Below are positions 6,153 through 14,222 of a stretch of DNA of 53,511 bases, piece after piece. The stretch lies in NCBI GenBank assembly GCA_030602785.1, contig JAUVZB010000009.1:1-53511 (forward strand), in the 5' to 3' direction. The notes beneath the pieces are model-generated. The model made no database searches and was not told the origin of the DNA. It was given only the letters and a program-made list of their open reading frames with translations. This DNA is from Dehalococcoidia bacterium. Its GTDB lineage: Bacteria; Chloroflexota; Dehalococcoidia; GIF9; AB-539-J10. The first letter of the stretch is position 1; every line of letters starts with the position of its first letter. Both the position numbers and the translations under genes were made by a program.

Positions 6153-7484
6153 ATGACAACAACCACCCGGCATGTACCCCGGCTGGCGCTTTTCCCCAGG
6201 GACGCGGGGATAAACTCGGCAGGCCACCTCACGATAGGTGGCTGCGATACGTACGACCTTGCCAAGGAGTATGGCACGCCCCTCTACGTGTTCGACGAAG
6301 CCATGCTCCGGCACCAGTGCCGCGAGTTCGTCAAGCGTTTTGGAGGCCGCTATCCTGACACGGTAGTCTGCTACGCCGCGAAAGCCTTCCTCACCAGGGC
6401 CATGGCGAAGCTGGTGATGGAAGAAGGGCTGGGCCTCGACGTGGTCTCCATCGGCGAGTTCGCGATAGCGCGCTCTGTCGACTTCCCTCCGGAGCGCGTC
6501 TATTTCCACGGGAACAACAAGGGTCCCGAGGAGCTTGCGCAGGCGCTGGACTGGGGCATCGGGCGCATCGTCGTGGACAGCATGCACGAGCTGAATCTGC
6601 TCAACGAACTCGCGAAAGAGAGGAATATCTCGCAGGACATACTCCTGCGGCTCACCCCCAATGTCGACCCGCACACGCACGAGTTCACGACCACCGGTGT
6701 GCTGGACAGCAAATTCGGCATACCCGTGAGCACAGGACAGGCCGAGGAGGCAGTCGTCCAGGCGATGCGGCTCGGCAGCGTCAACCTGCTCGGGCTGCAC
6801 TTCCACCTTGGCTCACCCATTCCGGAGACGGCTCCGTTCGAGGCGGCGCTCCGCGTCGTCCTCGAGTTCGCGCGTGAGATGAAGCGGTCATACGATTTCG
6901 ACATGGTGGAGCTGGGCGTCGGCGGGGGCTTTGCCGTCGCCTACACACTTGAGGACAACCCTCCACCCATTGCCGTGTACGCGGATGCCATCGTCAGCAC
7001 GATGTCCAACCTGCTCCTGGAGCAGAGCCAGCTGCCACCACGGCTCACCATCGAGCCGGGTCGCGCCATCGTTGCGCAGGCAGGAGTTGCTCTCTACACA
7101 GTGGGCGCCACCAAGGAGATACCGGGTGTCAGGAAGTTCGTCTGTGTGGACGGCGGCATGTCGGACAACATCCGGCCTCCTCTCTACGGCGCCAAGTACG
7201 AGGCGCTCGTCGCGAACAAGGCAGGAGAGCAGGACGTGCACACCATCACCATAGCCGGCAAGCTGTGCGAGTCCTCCGACATTATTGTGAAGGATATCCA
7301 GTTGGCGCGCATGGCCCCGGGCGATGTCATTGCAGTGCCGGTGTGCGGCGCCTATTGCGTACCGATGTCGAGCAACTACAACGCTATCCCTCGTCCGGCC
7401 ATCATCTTCGTGAACCGTGGCAACGCGCGTGTCGTGCGGCGACGCGAGACAAACGAAGACCTGTACGGACACGACGAACTGTAG
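6153..7484 (+). CDS. lysA: Diaminopimelate decarboxylase
   Basis: PLP enzyme for the last step of lysine synthesis, meso-diaminopimelate to lysine plus CO2. The 443-residue product has the fold-III PLP lysine in CYAAKAFLT, the HFHLGS motif, a glycine-rich phosphate loop (ELGVGGGFAVAY), EPGRAIVAQAG, and the CESSD segment that supplies the second active-site cysteine and acidic residue. The frame is open upstream, but the family begins near MTTTTRHVPRLALFP. No Shine-Dalgarno is visible before 6153, which fits the leaderless promoter at 6117-6145. holB starts 3 nt after its stop. Confidence 0.92.
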   Translation: MTTTTRHVPRLALFPRDAGINSAGHLTIGGCDTYDLAKEYGTPLYVFDEAMLRHQCREFVKRFGGRYPDTVVCYAAKAFLTRAMAKLVMEEGLGLDVVSIGEFAIARSVDFPPERVYFHGNNKGPEELAQALDWGIGRIVVDSMHELNLLNELAKERNISQDILLRLTPNVDPHTHEFTTTGVLDSKFGIPVSTGQAEEAVVQAMRLGSVNLLGLHFHLGSPIPETAPFEAALRVVLEFAREMKRSYDFDMVELGVGGGFAVAYTLEDNPPPIAVYADAIVSTMSNLLLEQSQLPPRLTIEPGRAIVAQAGVALYTVGATKEIPGVRKFVCVDGGMSDNIRPPLYGAKYEALVANKAGEQDVHTITIAGKLCESSDIIVKDIQLARMAPGDVIAVPVCGAYCVPMSSNYNAIPRPAIIFVNRGNARVVRRRETNEDLYGHDEL

Positions 7485-7486
7485 AC

Positions 7487-8581
7487 ATGTGGCACACAGT
7501 CGGGCAGGAGAGCAGCGTCGAACTGCTGTCTCGCAGCATCAGTCAAGGCAACGTGCACCACGCCTACCTGTTCGTGGGACCAGAACACGTAGGCAAGAGG
7601 ACGTTCGCTATCGACCTGGCCTGCGCCCTCAACTGTGAAGGCGAGCAGAGGCCGTGTGGGGAATGCCGCGCGTGCCGCCGTATCCTCGACGGCAAGCATG
7701 CCGACATCCACATAGAAACGCTCGAAGACCCGGCGGGAGCCGAAGACACCGACGCCGACGCTGAAGAGGGACGCCGGGGACGCACCATCCGTCTGCATCA
7801 GATACACCGGCTGCAGCACACGGCCAGCCTTCCGCCGTACGAGGGAAAGACGAAGGTTCTGCTCATCGAGAACGCCGATTCCATGACAGGCGAGGCTGCC
7901 AACTGCGTCCTCAAGACGCTGGAAGAGCCTCCTCCCAACATAGTCTGGATGCTGCTGGCGGAAAACGAGAACCGGCTACTCACGACCATCGTCTCTCGCT
8001 GCCAGCGCATAGACGTGCGGCCGATGCCTGCACCTCAGCTGGAGACCTACCTGGTGGAAACCAGGGGCGCGGACCCTGAACATGCAGCGCTCATAGCGCG
8101 TGTCTTGCAGGGCAGAACAGGGCTGGCGATATCTGCGTTGACGGACGAGTCCGTGCTCGCTGACCGCGCCGCCCGCATCGAGAGCATAATCCAGCTCATC
8201 TACATGGGCAGCTCTCCGAGGTTCGACTTCGCACGAGAGCTTGACGCACAGTACAAGAGAGACCCCAGGGGCGTTCTGGAGACGCTCGCTGTCTGGACCA
8301 CGTGGTGGCGTGACCTGCTCGTCGTGAAGAGCGGTTGCGCGGAGAGCGTGGTCGACGTAGACTATGTCAACGACCTGAACGAGCAGGCCGCGAGCCTGAG
8401 CCTGCACAAGATACGCGAATCCATCGGGAAGCTCAACGAGGCGAGGGAGAACCTCGACCTCAATGTCATATCCCGCCTCGTGTTTGACTCACTCGTCTAC
8501 ACGATACCGCGCATCGCGAAGGCAGCAGGCAGCGGCGGCGTGCCGTCAGGTGCTCTCCAGGACGAGAATGTGACTCCATGA
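7487..8581 (+). CDS. holB: DNA polymerase III delta' subunit
   Basis: Clamp-loader AAA+ subunit, 364 residues. It begins MWHTVGQESSVELLSRSI and has a P-loop variant GPEHVGKRT, the zinc-binding cysteines of the family (C-EGEQRPCGECRAC), the acidic box VLLIENADSM, and the sensor segment TTIVSRCQRI. It would work with tau/gamma and delta to load the beta clamp (dnaN is at 48170 in this window). The stop overlaps the next start by ATGA. holB next to a RicT/YaaT-like gene is an arrangement also known in Firmicutes. Confidence 0.88.
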   Translation: MWHTVGQESSVELLSRSISQGNVHHAYLFVGPEHVGKRTFAIDLACALNCEGEQRPCGECRACRRILDGKHADIHIETLEDPAGAEDTDADAEEGRRGRTIRLHQIHRLQHTASLPPYEGKTKVLLIENADSMTGEAANCVLKTLEEPPPNIVWMLLAENENRLLTTIVSRCQRIDVRPMPAPQLETYLVETRGADPEHAALIARVLQGRTGLAISALTDESVLADRAARIESIIQLIYMGSSPRFDFARELDAQYKRDPRGVLETLAVWTTWWRDLLVVKSGCAESVVDVDYVNDLNEQAASLSLHKIRESIGKLNEARENLDLNVISRLVFDSLVYTIPRIAKAAGSGGVPSGALQDENVTP

Positions 8582-9873
8582 ACCGGGATGACAGGATAGA
8601 CGAAGAACAGGAAGAGCAGCACGATGACGGGCTGGGACAGCCAACTGCCGAAGGCGCGAATCAGGGGCTAGAGGATTCGCCGGCGGCTACAGAGACAGCT
8701 GACGAACCAGACCCCGGGGACGCCTCGTCCGCGACGCAGGCAGAGAGCGGGGACACCGGCTCTGAAGGGCAGACCGGCTCCGTAGACCAGCAGCAAGAGG
8801 AAGCTCCGGCCGACGAACAGGCACTCGACTCCTCACGTGCGGCAGAGGTTGCGTCCGCGACAGACCACGAGCAGGATGAGACCGGCGGCCACGCCGACCC
8901 CGTAGACCAGCCGGAAGAGGAAGCTGCGGCCGACGAACAGGCACTTGACTCCTCGCATGCGGCAGATGTTGCGCCCGCCACGGAGCGCGAGCAGGATGAG
9001 ACCGGCGGCCACGCCGGCCCAGTAGACCACGTCGGAGGCGAAACACCACCGCACACGCAGTCAGCCGGCGAGCTACCGCCGGAGGAAACAGCGTACAGTC
9101 CTGAGTCCCAACCCCATGAGACCAGTGGACGGGAAATGACCATGGCGGACGCTGAGCTGCCCGGGACCCCACATGGAGGGGACGTTTCTTCCCGGACAGA
9201 GAGCGAGAATCAGGAACCATCGTTCAGAGACTTGCAGGCCGCACCCGGGGCACAGGAGGAGGAAGAGGCGCCACGGCCTCGCGTGGTCATCGCCGCAGGA
9301 ACGGACGAGCGGTCGCTCGAAGCTCTCAAGATCTGCCGCGAGAAGGCCAGACAGCTCCACGTCCGGATGCATCCGCTTGCCGCACGATACGACGATGAGA
9401 GGCACGTCACCATCTTCTTCCGGTCAGACGACAAGGTCGACTTCCGCAAGCTCGTCCGCGAGCTCAGCAGGGTGCTGCGCGCCCGCATCGAGATGCGACA
9501 GCTCGGCCCACGGGAGCAAGGCAAGCTCTGCGGACTCATAGGCAAATGCGGCTATCGGCTCTGCTGCCAGACCTTCCTGGGCCAGTTCACACAGTCCTCC
9601 ATCAAGATGGCCAAGACACAGGACCTCGCGTTGAACCCCTTGAAGATATCAGGCGTATGCGGCCGCCTGCTCTGCTGTCTGAACTACGAGCAGGCGATGT
9701 ACGCCGAAGTCAAGTCGCGCATGCCCAAGGTAAACAGGCAGGTTGATACCGAGTTCGGGCCTGGCAGGGTCTCCTCGCTCAACGTTCTGAAGGAAACCGT
9801 CACCGTGCAGTTTGAGACGATGACTAAAGAGCTACCCCTGGACGCGGTACAGCGTTCTGAAGCCCGGGGCTGA
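8578..9873 (+). CDS. RicT/YaaT-like PSP1 C-terminal-domain protein with repetitive acidic N-terminus
   Basis: Residues ~245-430 match the C-terminal two-thirds of the PSP1/RicT family: EALKICREKA, FRKLVRELSRVLRARIEMRQLG, and the cysteine motifs GKCGYRLCCQTF and GVCGRLLCCLNYE, which bind iron-sulfur clusters in RicT. RicT acts in a complex affecting RNase Y activity in Bacillus. The first ~230 residues are low-complexity and rich in Glu, Asp, Ser, Thr and Ala. They include two tandem 40-residue repeats (69-108, 109-148) and replace the N-terminal strand-rich part of the usual PSP1 domain (VVGVRF...GVEYGKV type), which is not visible. The start overlaps the holB stop. Its biochemical role here is not established. 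Confidence 0.8.
   Translation: MNRDDRIDEEQEEQHDDGLGQPTAEGANQGLEDSPAATETADEPDPGDASSATQAESGDTGSEGQTGSVDQQQEEAPADEQALDSSRAAEVASATDHEQDETGGHADPVDQPEEEAAADEQALDSSHAADVAPATEREQDETGGHAGPVDHVGGETPPHTQSAGELPPEETAYSPESQPHETSGREMTMADAELPGTPHGGDVSSRTESENQEPSFRDLQAAPGAQEEEEAPRPRVVIAAGTDERSLEALKICREKARQLHVRMHPLAARYDDERHVTIFFRSDDKVDFRKLVRELSRVLRARIEMRQLGPREQGKLCGLIGKCGYRLCCQTFLGQFTQSSIKMAKTQDLALNPLKISGVCGRLLCCLNYEQAMYAEVKSRMPKVNRQVDTEFGPGRVSSLNVLKETVTVQFETMTKELPLDAVQRSEARG
8782..9021 (+). repeat. Two 120-bp in-frame tandem repeats
   Basis: Copies 8782-8901 and 8902-9021 each begin GTAGACCA and contain GCCGACGAACAGGCACT and GAGCAGGATGAGACCGGCGG. A third partial start is at 9022. The unit is 40 codons, so copy number can change without a frameshift. 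Confidence 0.85.
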
Positions 9874-10384
9874 TGTCCTCCAAGTACGGCAGGTACTTCC
9901 TCCACTCGACGTGTGAACTGAAGTACTGGTGCGGCACATGATACCCGTAGCCACGCGGCGCCTTCGGCTCACTCAGCAGCTTCATGCCCGCCTGCTCTGG
10001 CGTCCTGCCGCCTTTTCGACGGTTGCATAGCCTGCACGCGCCCACAACGTTCTCCCAGGAATGACCGCCCCCCTGGCTGCGCGGGACCACGTGGTCAAGT
10101 GTGAGCTCACGCGTCTCGCGCCCGCAGTACTGGCAGGTGAAATTGTCGCGCGCGAAGACCTCCTGTCTCGTGAGACGGCGCTCAATGAAGGGGCGCCGCA
10201 CGCGCCGTGTCAGCCGGATGACGGATGGTATCGGGAAGGACGTGGAGACGGTGTGTATCTCGCCCCTGCTGTCCTCGATGAACTCTGCCTTGCCGCAGAA
10301 CATCAGCACGATGGCGCGGCGGGTGCGACACACATCATGGGGCTCATAGCCCTGATTGAGGACGAGAACTGGCCCGTCTATCAT
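9824..10384 (-). CDS. HNH endonuclease family protein
   Basis: A 186-residue protein whose C-terminal half carries the HNH fold: CQYCGRE, LTLDHVVPRSQGG (His-containing), WENVVGACRLCNRRKGGRT (Asn and the second Cys pair). The N-terminus MIDGPVLVLNQGYEPHDVCRTRRAI is typical of a widespread chromosomal HNH family of unknown role rather than of homing endonucleases. GGGAG lies 7 nt before the start at 10384. Its 3' end overlaps the convergent RicT-like gene by 50 bp. Confidence 0.85.
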   Translation of the reverse strand: MIDGPVLVLNQGYEPHDVCRTRRAIVLMFCGKAEFIEDSRGEIHTVSTSFPIPSVIRLTRRVRRPFIERRLTRQEVFARDNFTCQYCGRETRELTLDHVVPRSQGGGHSWENVVGACRLCNRRKGGRTPEQAGMKLLSEPKAPRGYGYHVPHQYFSSHVEWRKYLPYLEDISPGLQNAVPRPGVAL

Positions 10385-10402
10385 GCGCGAACTCCCGCGT
10401 AT

Positions 10403-10431
10403 TCTAGCAACCACTCACAGGACTGGCAACC
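10403..10431 (-). promoter_or_regulatory. sigma70-type promoter of the HNH gene
   Basis: Minus-strand TTGCCA, 17 bp, TAGAAT, with a TG one base before the -10 box. It is 18 nt from the start codon. Confidence 0.5.
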
Positions 10432-10464
10432 ATTTGCCGCACGTACGCGAAGCTCGCGCTGCCG

Positions 10465-11265
10465 TCAGACCACTTTCGTCATGAACTGGACCAATCCGCC
10501 ACTGGCAATCACGGTCTGCCCCGTGATGTAGCTCGATGCATCCGACGCAAGAAACACCGCCAGACGCCCGATCTCATCCGGTTCTCCCCACCGGCCAAGA
10601 GGGCTGAAGCGGTTCTGTGCGATGCGCACCTCATCACGGCCCTTGTACCTGGCCTCCACCAGGGGCGTCCGTACAGGCCCCGGCGCGATGCAATTCACGC
10701 GGATGTTGTCCTTGCCGTACTCGCTCGCAAGAGTCTGCGTAATGCTGACCACGCCGGCCTTGGCAGCACCGTATGCCACCGACGCCTCATAGGGAACCAT
10801 CGCGGCCAGAGACGCTATGTTGACCACGGAACCCTTGCGGCTGTTCTCCAGGAGGTAGCCTATGAACGCCTTGCTGCAGATGAACTGAGACGTGAGGTTG
10901 ACCTTGAGCAACATCTCCCAGAAATCGAGCCTCATGTTGACCAGAGTAGTCTTCTCTCCATCCGGTCCAAGGCTGCCCACATTATTGACAAGCACATCCA
11001 CACCACCGAACTCGGACATTGCCGCCGCCATCATCAGTCTCACGCTGTCCTCACTGGTCACGTCGGTTTCGACGACCAGCGCCTTTCTGCCCATCTCGCG
11101 GACACCTGCAGCCGTCTCCTCTGCGGCCTCCACCCTCAGCTCGGCAACGACGATATCGGCGCCGGCGTTCGCCATCTCAAGTGCTATTCCTCTCCCAATA
11201 CCTGAACCCGAACCTGTGACGATGGCCGTCCTGCCATCCAGACCGTACGCTGTGTCATCACGCAT
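10465..11265 (-). CDS. Short-chain dehydrogenase/reductase (SDR)
   Basis: A 266-residue classical SDR: cofactor loop VTGSGSGIGRGIA, NNVG motif, catalytic Ser in NIASLAAM, and the YGAAK pair (Tyr and Lys) with CIAPGPVRTP after it. The C-terminus SSYITGQTVIASGG is standard. The start at 11265 is preceded by AAGGAGGGG. The FabG-like length and motifs suggest an NAD(P)-dependent alcohol/ketone oxidoreductase. The substrate cannot be read from sequence, and no close operon partner is present. Confidence 0.9.
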   Translation of the reverse strand: MRDDTAYGLDGRTAIVTGSGSGIGRGIALEMANAGADIVVAELRVEAAEETAAGVREMGRKALVVETDVTSEDSVRLMMAAAMSEFGGVDVLVNNVGSLGPDGEKTTLVNMRLDFWEMLLKVNLTSQFICSKAFIGYLLENSRKGSVVNIASLAAMVPYEASVAYGAAKAGVVSITQTLASEYGKDNIRVNCIAPGPVRTPLVEARYKGRDEVRIAQNRFSPLGRWGEPDEIGRLAVFLASDASSYITGQTVIASGGLVQFMTKVV

Positions 11266-11492
11266 GGTGATTCCCCTCCTTGATTGCAGATACGCAACCG
11301 CCCCGGCCACATGCTGCCGCGTCCGGCGCGGGCATACAGTATGCCACGCCTCATGTGGAGTAGCAGGCGAGCCCGAGTATGCCCGGGTCCGTGTGAACGC
11401 CCATCGCCGGTGTGAGATCACTCACGTGAAGCTCTTCCCGTTTGAAGGCCGACAGGGTTGCGCCCCCCCCACTTAAGCTATCCCCCACACGA

Positions 11493-12182
11493 CTACCAGT
11501 CAGCTGCGGTGAGCCCCTGGTCGAAGAGCAGGCGCCGGAGCAGGACCACATCCATCCGGGCGCCCACGGACATGTCAACGCGCAACCCTGCGGTGAGCCG
11601 CCTGGCAGCGATGGCGCAGGGAATGAGCGCGAGACCCCACGTAAGGCCTTGAGGCTGGCCCGTCAGCCAGCAGACGAGAGGGGCAGCCACAAATCCGAGC
11701 AGCATACCCAGGGGCAGCGCTAGTGACAGCGGGTGCCCGGGGCTGCGACGCTCAGGACTGGATGACGACAGCGCCATCAATCTGAGGGCCGCACCTGCGA
11801 CAAAGAACCCCGCGCACAAGAGAGGAAGATACGCCTGATACAGAAGCAGGAGGGTGATGAGCGCACCCGCACCGGTGCTGTTGCCCTTCTCTCCATGGCC
11901 ACGCAGTGGCGGCCACATCTGCCCGACTACAGCGGCTACGCCTGAGAGGGCCACCACGATAATCGGCAGCGAGAACCCGAACCCAACGAGCACGGGAAAG
12001 ACACCCTTCGCGAAATCCACAACGACAGCTACAGCAGCCTGTAGCTTCCCAACCCTGTGCCACAAGGCGACATGGATGTCGCCGCCATCGGATGGGTCGA
12101 TTCCGTTCGCCACGGCAAGAGCCACCGCGAACGGCAGCGCTCCAAGGAGATACCCGCCAACTATCAGTGCGATAGCACCCAT
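11493..12182 (-). CDS. plsY: PlsY-like glycerol-3-phosphate acyltransferase (membrane protein)
   Basis: Integral membrane protein of 229 residues with several hydrophobic segments. It shows PlsY family landmarks: GYLLGALPFAVAL near the N-terminus, DFAKGVFPVLVG, and GQMWPPLRGHGEKGNSTGAG in place of the usual GH-(fk)GGKGVATA loop. PlsY acylates glycerol 3-phosphate from acyl-phosphate at the membrane. The glycine-rich loop is divergent (EKGNSTGAG), so a PlsY-like paralogue with altered activity is possible. The frame is open to 12296, but 12182 avoids overlap with the upstream gene and begins at the first membrane segment. Confidence 0.65.
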   Translation of the reverse strand: MGAIALIVGGYLLGALPFAVALAVANGIDPSDGGDIHVALWHRVGKLQAAVAVVVDFAKGVFPVLVGFGFSLPIIVVALSGVAAVVGQMWPPLRGHGEKGNSTGAGALITLLLLYQAYLPLLCAGFFVAGAALRLMALSSSSPERRSPGHPLSLALPLGMLLGFVAAPLVCWLTGQPQGLTWGLALIPCAIAARRLTAGLRVDMSVGARMDVVLLRRLLFDQGLTAADW

Positions 12183-12219
12183 TGCATTCGTGCCAGCCGG
12201 GAGCCAACCAGTGGACGTA

Positions 12220-13548
12220 CTACGCGCGTCCGTCCCCGCGCCGGCCGTACCCGTCAACATTATAGTGTGGCGCGAGCATGTTGAACACCGTGCCAAAGCG
12301 AGGGTCGGCGAAGCGCGAGCTGATGCGAGGCTCTATCTGGTCAAGTGACTGCTCGGTAGTCACGACCATTGGCAGCCGCGCGTTGTAGCGATAGTTGATG
12401 AGCTGGAACAGCTTTGACCTCGCCCACGGTGTGCTGGACTGCTCGCCGAAATCGTCCAGAATCAGCAGTGGACTCTGCTTCACCTCTTCAAAGAATTTGC
12501 TGTACGACACCTTGCTCTCAGGGCCGAATGCTGACCGCAGGAAATCCAGCAGGTCGGCCACAACCAGGAACAGCACAGGACTTTCTTCTGCCAGCCGGTG
12601 ATTGGCGATAGCAGCGGCCAGGTGTGTCTTTCCACATCCGTTCATTCCTGCGAAGACCAGCCATCCCTCAGGGTGGTGGGCAAATTCGACGGCCAGGTTG
12701 TAGGCCACCTCAAGATTCTCCTGCTCCTCCAGGGACAACTCGACACGCCTGTAGTCGAAGCTCTCGAACGTCTCCTGTCTGAGGCCTTCCGGCAAGGCCG
12801 GCACGTCAATGCCGTTGCCACGCGGCTCTCCCAGAGTAATGACGGCACAGAACTCGGTATCGAGGAACCGCTCGTTCAGCCGGGAATCAAGCTCATCAAC
12901 GGCCGTGTCGGTCGTAAGCACCGTCGGCAGCTTCATGTTGTAGCGGTGATTGAGTATCTGTTCCAGCTTCAACCGCGCCCACGGGGTCGCTCCCTCCGCC
13001 CGCACGTCGTCCAGAACAAGGAGAGCCGTGTTCTTCACACGCTCGGAAAGCTCGTCATAGCTCACTTCGCTGCTCGGGCTGAAAGCCCCGCGCAGATGGT
13101 CCAGCAGATCAGCCGCACCGACGTAGAACGCGGACTCTCCAATGGAAAGCCGTGAGTTGGCGATTGCACAGGCGATGTGTGTCTTTCCGCTTCCCACGGG
13201 CCCAACCAGGACAAGCCAGCCCTCCGGCCTGTCAGCGAAGCGCCGCGCGGCCTCGCACGCCCTCCGGTAGTGCTCCGACGCCCCCACGCGTCCCCCGGAA
13301 CGCAGCGTCTCGAAAGTATAGTGTGAGAGGTAGCCCAGGTTGCTGTACCGCTCCAGGAGCCCCTGCTTCTCCTTGAGCAACTCCACCGTCCGACAGCGGC
13401 AGGGAACAACCCTCGAGAAGTCAGGCGCGCCGGACGGCAGGACAGGATGCACGAAGCCGGCGCCCCGGCACACCGGGCATTGCCACTCATCGTCGCGCGG
13501 AGGACCAGCCTCCTGGTATCCGGGCTCAGCGTTTGACAAGGTGTCCAT
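12220..13548 (-). CDS. DnaC/DnaI-like helicase-loader protein with two tandem AAA+ ATPase modules
   Basis: A 442-residue protein. Residues 24-52 hold a cysteine cluster (CPVC ... PCRCR) like the zinc finger of DnaC-type loaders. Module 1 has Walker A GPVGSGKT (116-123) and Walker B LVLDD (177-181). Module 2 has GMNGCGKT (301-308) and LILDD (362-366). Both modules share the unusual tracts TPWAR(L/S)KL and (N/I)xRYN(M/A)(K/R)LP and similar sensor/arginine segments (RLNERFLD, RISSRFAD), so they look like an internal duplication. It follows dnaB and a DnaD-like gene, supporting a role in loading DnaB. The start at 13548 (AAAGG upstream) was preferred to 13608. Usual loaders have a single AAA+ module. 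Confidence 0.85.
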   Translation of the reverse strand: MDTLSNAEPGYQEAGPPRDDEWQCPVCRGAGFVHPVLPSGAPDFSRVVPCRCRTVELLKEKQGLLERYSNLGYLSHYTFETLRSGGRVGASEHYRRACEAARRFADRPEGWLVLVGPVGSGKTHIACAIANSRLSIGESAFYVGAADLLDHLRGAFSPSSEVSYDELSERVKNTALLVLDDVRAEGATPWARLKLEQILNHRYNMKLPTVLTTDTAVDELDSRLNERFLDTEFCAVITLGEPRGNGIDVPALPEGLRQETFESFDYRRVELSLEEQENLEVAYNLAVEFAHHPEGWLVFAGMNGCGKTHLAAAIANHRLAEESPVLFLVVADLLDFLRSAFGPESKVSYSKFFEEVKQSPLLILDDFGEQSSTPWARSKLFQLINYRYNARLPMVVTTEQSLDQIEPRISSRFADPRFGTVFNMLAPHYNVDGYGRRGDGRA

Positions 13549-14206
13549 ATCTGCCTTTGATGTACTTGTCCCGGTCAATCGGCCCAACACCTGGTCTATT
13601 CGCTCCACTGTCTTTGCCCTCTGTTGTCCAGCGCTCCAGTATGCGACAGATGTACTTCCAGTTCAGCTTACGCATGCGCACAGCTTCACGGAAGGCTTCC
13701 TCGATCCATGCGGCAGGATAGGTCCGCTGCGCATCCTTCAACTCCTCCGCAATCATCGGACTGACAATGCCGACATTCTGTTCATACAGCTCAAAGATAT
13801 TCTGCACCGGAACGGAGTCGACAGCAGTGCCTCCGGATGCCAATCGATCCTTGAGTTCCTCGATGGCCACGATGTCGGCCTCAATATTGGCGAAGTAGAC
13901 CTCCGTATCCTGTCCCTCCAGAGGGATGACGAGCCTCAGAATCACTCCCCTCTGCACTGCAGCATCCAGTCCTTGCGCACACGCCTCCCCGGCAATTCCG
14001 AGGATGGAGGCCGCTCTCAGTTCCAACTCCGCCCGGGTGGCATATGCCGGATACTCGCGTGCACGGCTCAAGAGGTAGAACGCGAGCAGGGTAACCTTCA
14101 ACTCAAGCGGGTCCTCGACCTGGCGCATGAGCTGGCTGACGTACGAACTTGGAACCAGGGTGAACCCACCCGGCTGCGCCGCTGAGTACGGAACCCGACC
14201 CGGCAT
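13526..14206 (-). CDS. DnaD-like replication initiation/primosome protein
   Basis: A 226-residue protein whose C-terminal part (about 150-210) matches the DnaD/DnaB_2 domain: NIFELYEQNVGIVSPMIAEEL, then AAWIEEAFREAVRMRKLNWKYICRILERW. In Firmicutes such proteins remodel DNA and recruit the helicase loader. The N-terminal ~120 residues could form the winged-helix part. It sits between dnaB (17 nt upstream) and the loader gene, whose start it overlaps by 23 bp. That order supports a primosome role. Confidence 0.8.
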   Translation of the reverse strand: MPGRVPYSAAQPGGFTLVPSSYVSQLMRQVEDPLELKVTLLAFYLLSRAREYPAYATRAELELRAASILGIAGEACAQGLDAAVQRGVILRLVIPLEGQDTEVYFANIEADIVAIEELKDRLASGGTAVDSVPVQNIFELYEQNVGIVSPMIAEELKDAQRTYPAAWIEEAFREAVRMRKLNWKYICRILERWTTEGKDSGANRPGVGPIDRDKYIKGRYGHLVKR

Positions 14207-14222
14207 ATTACTTGAATCCCAC

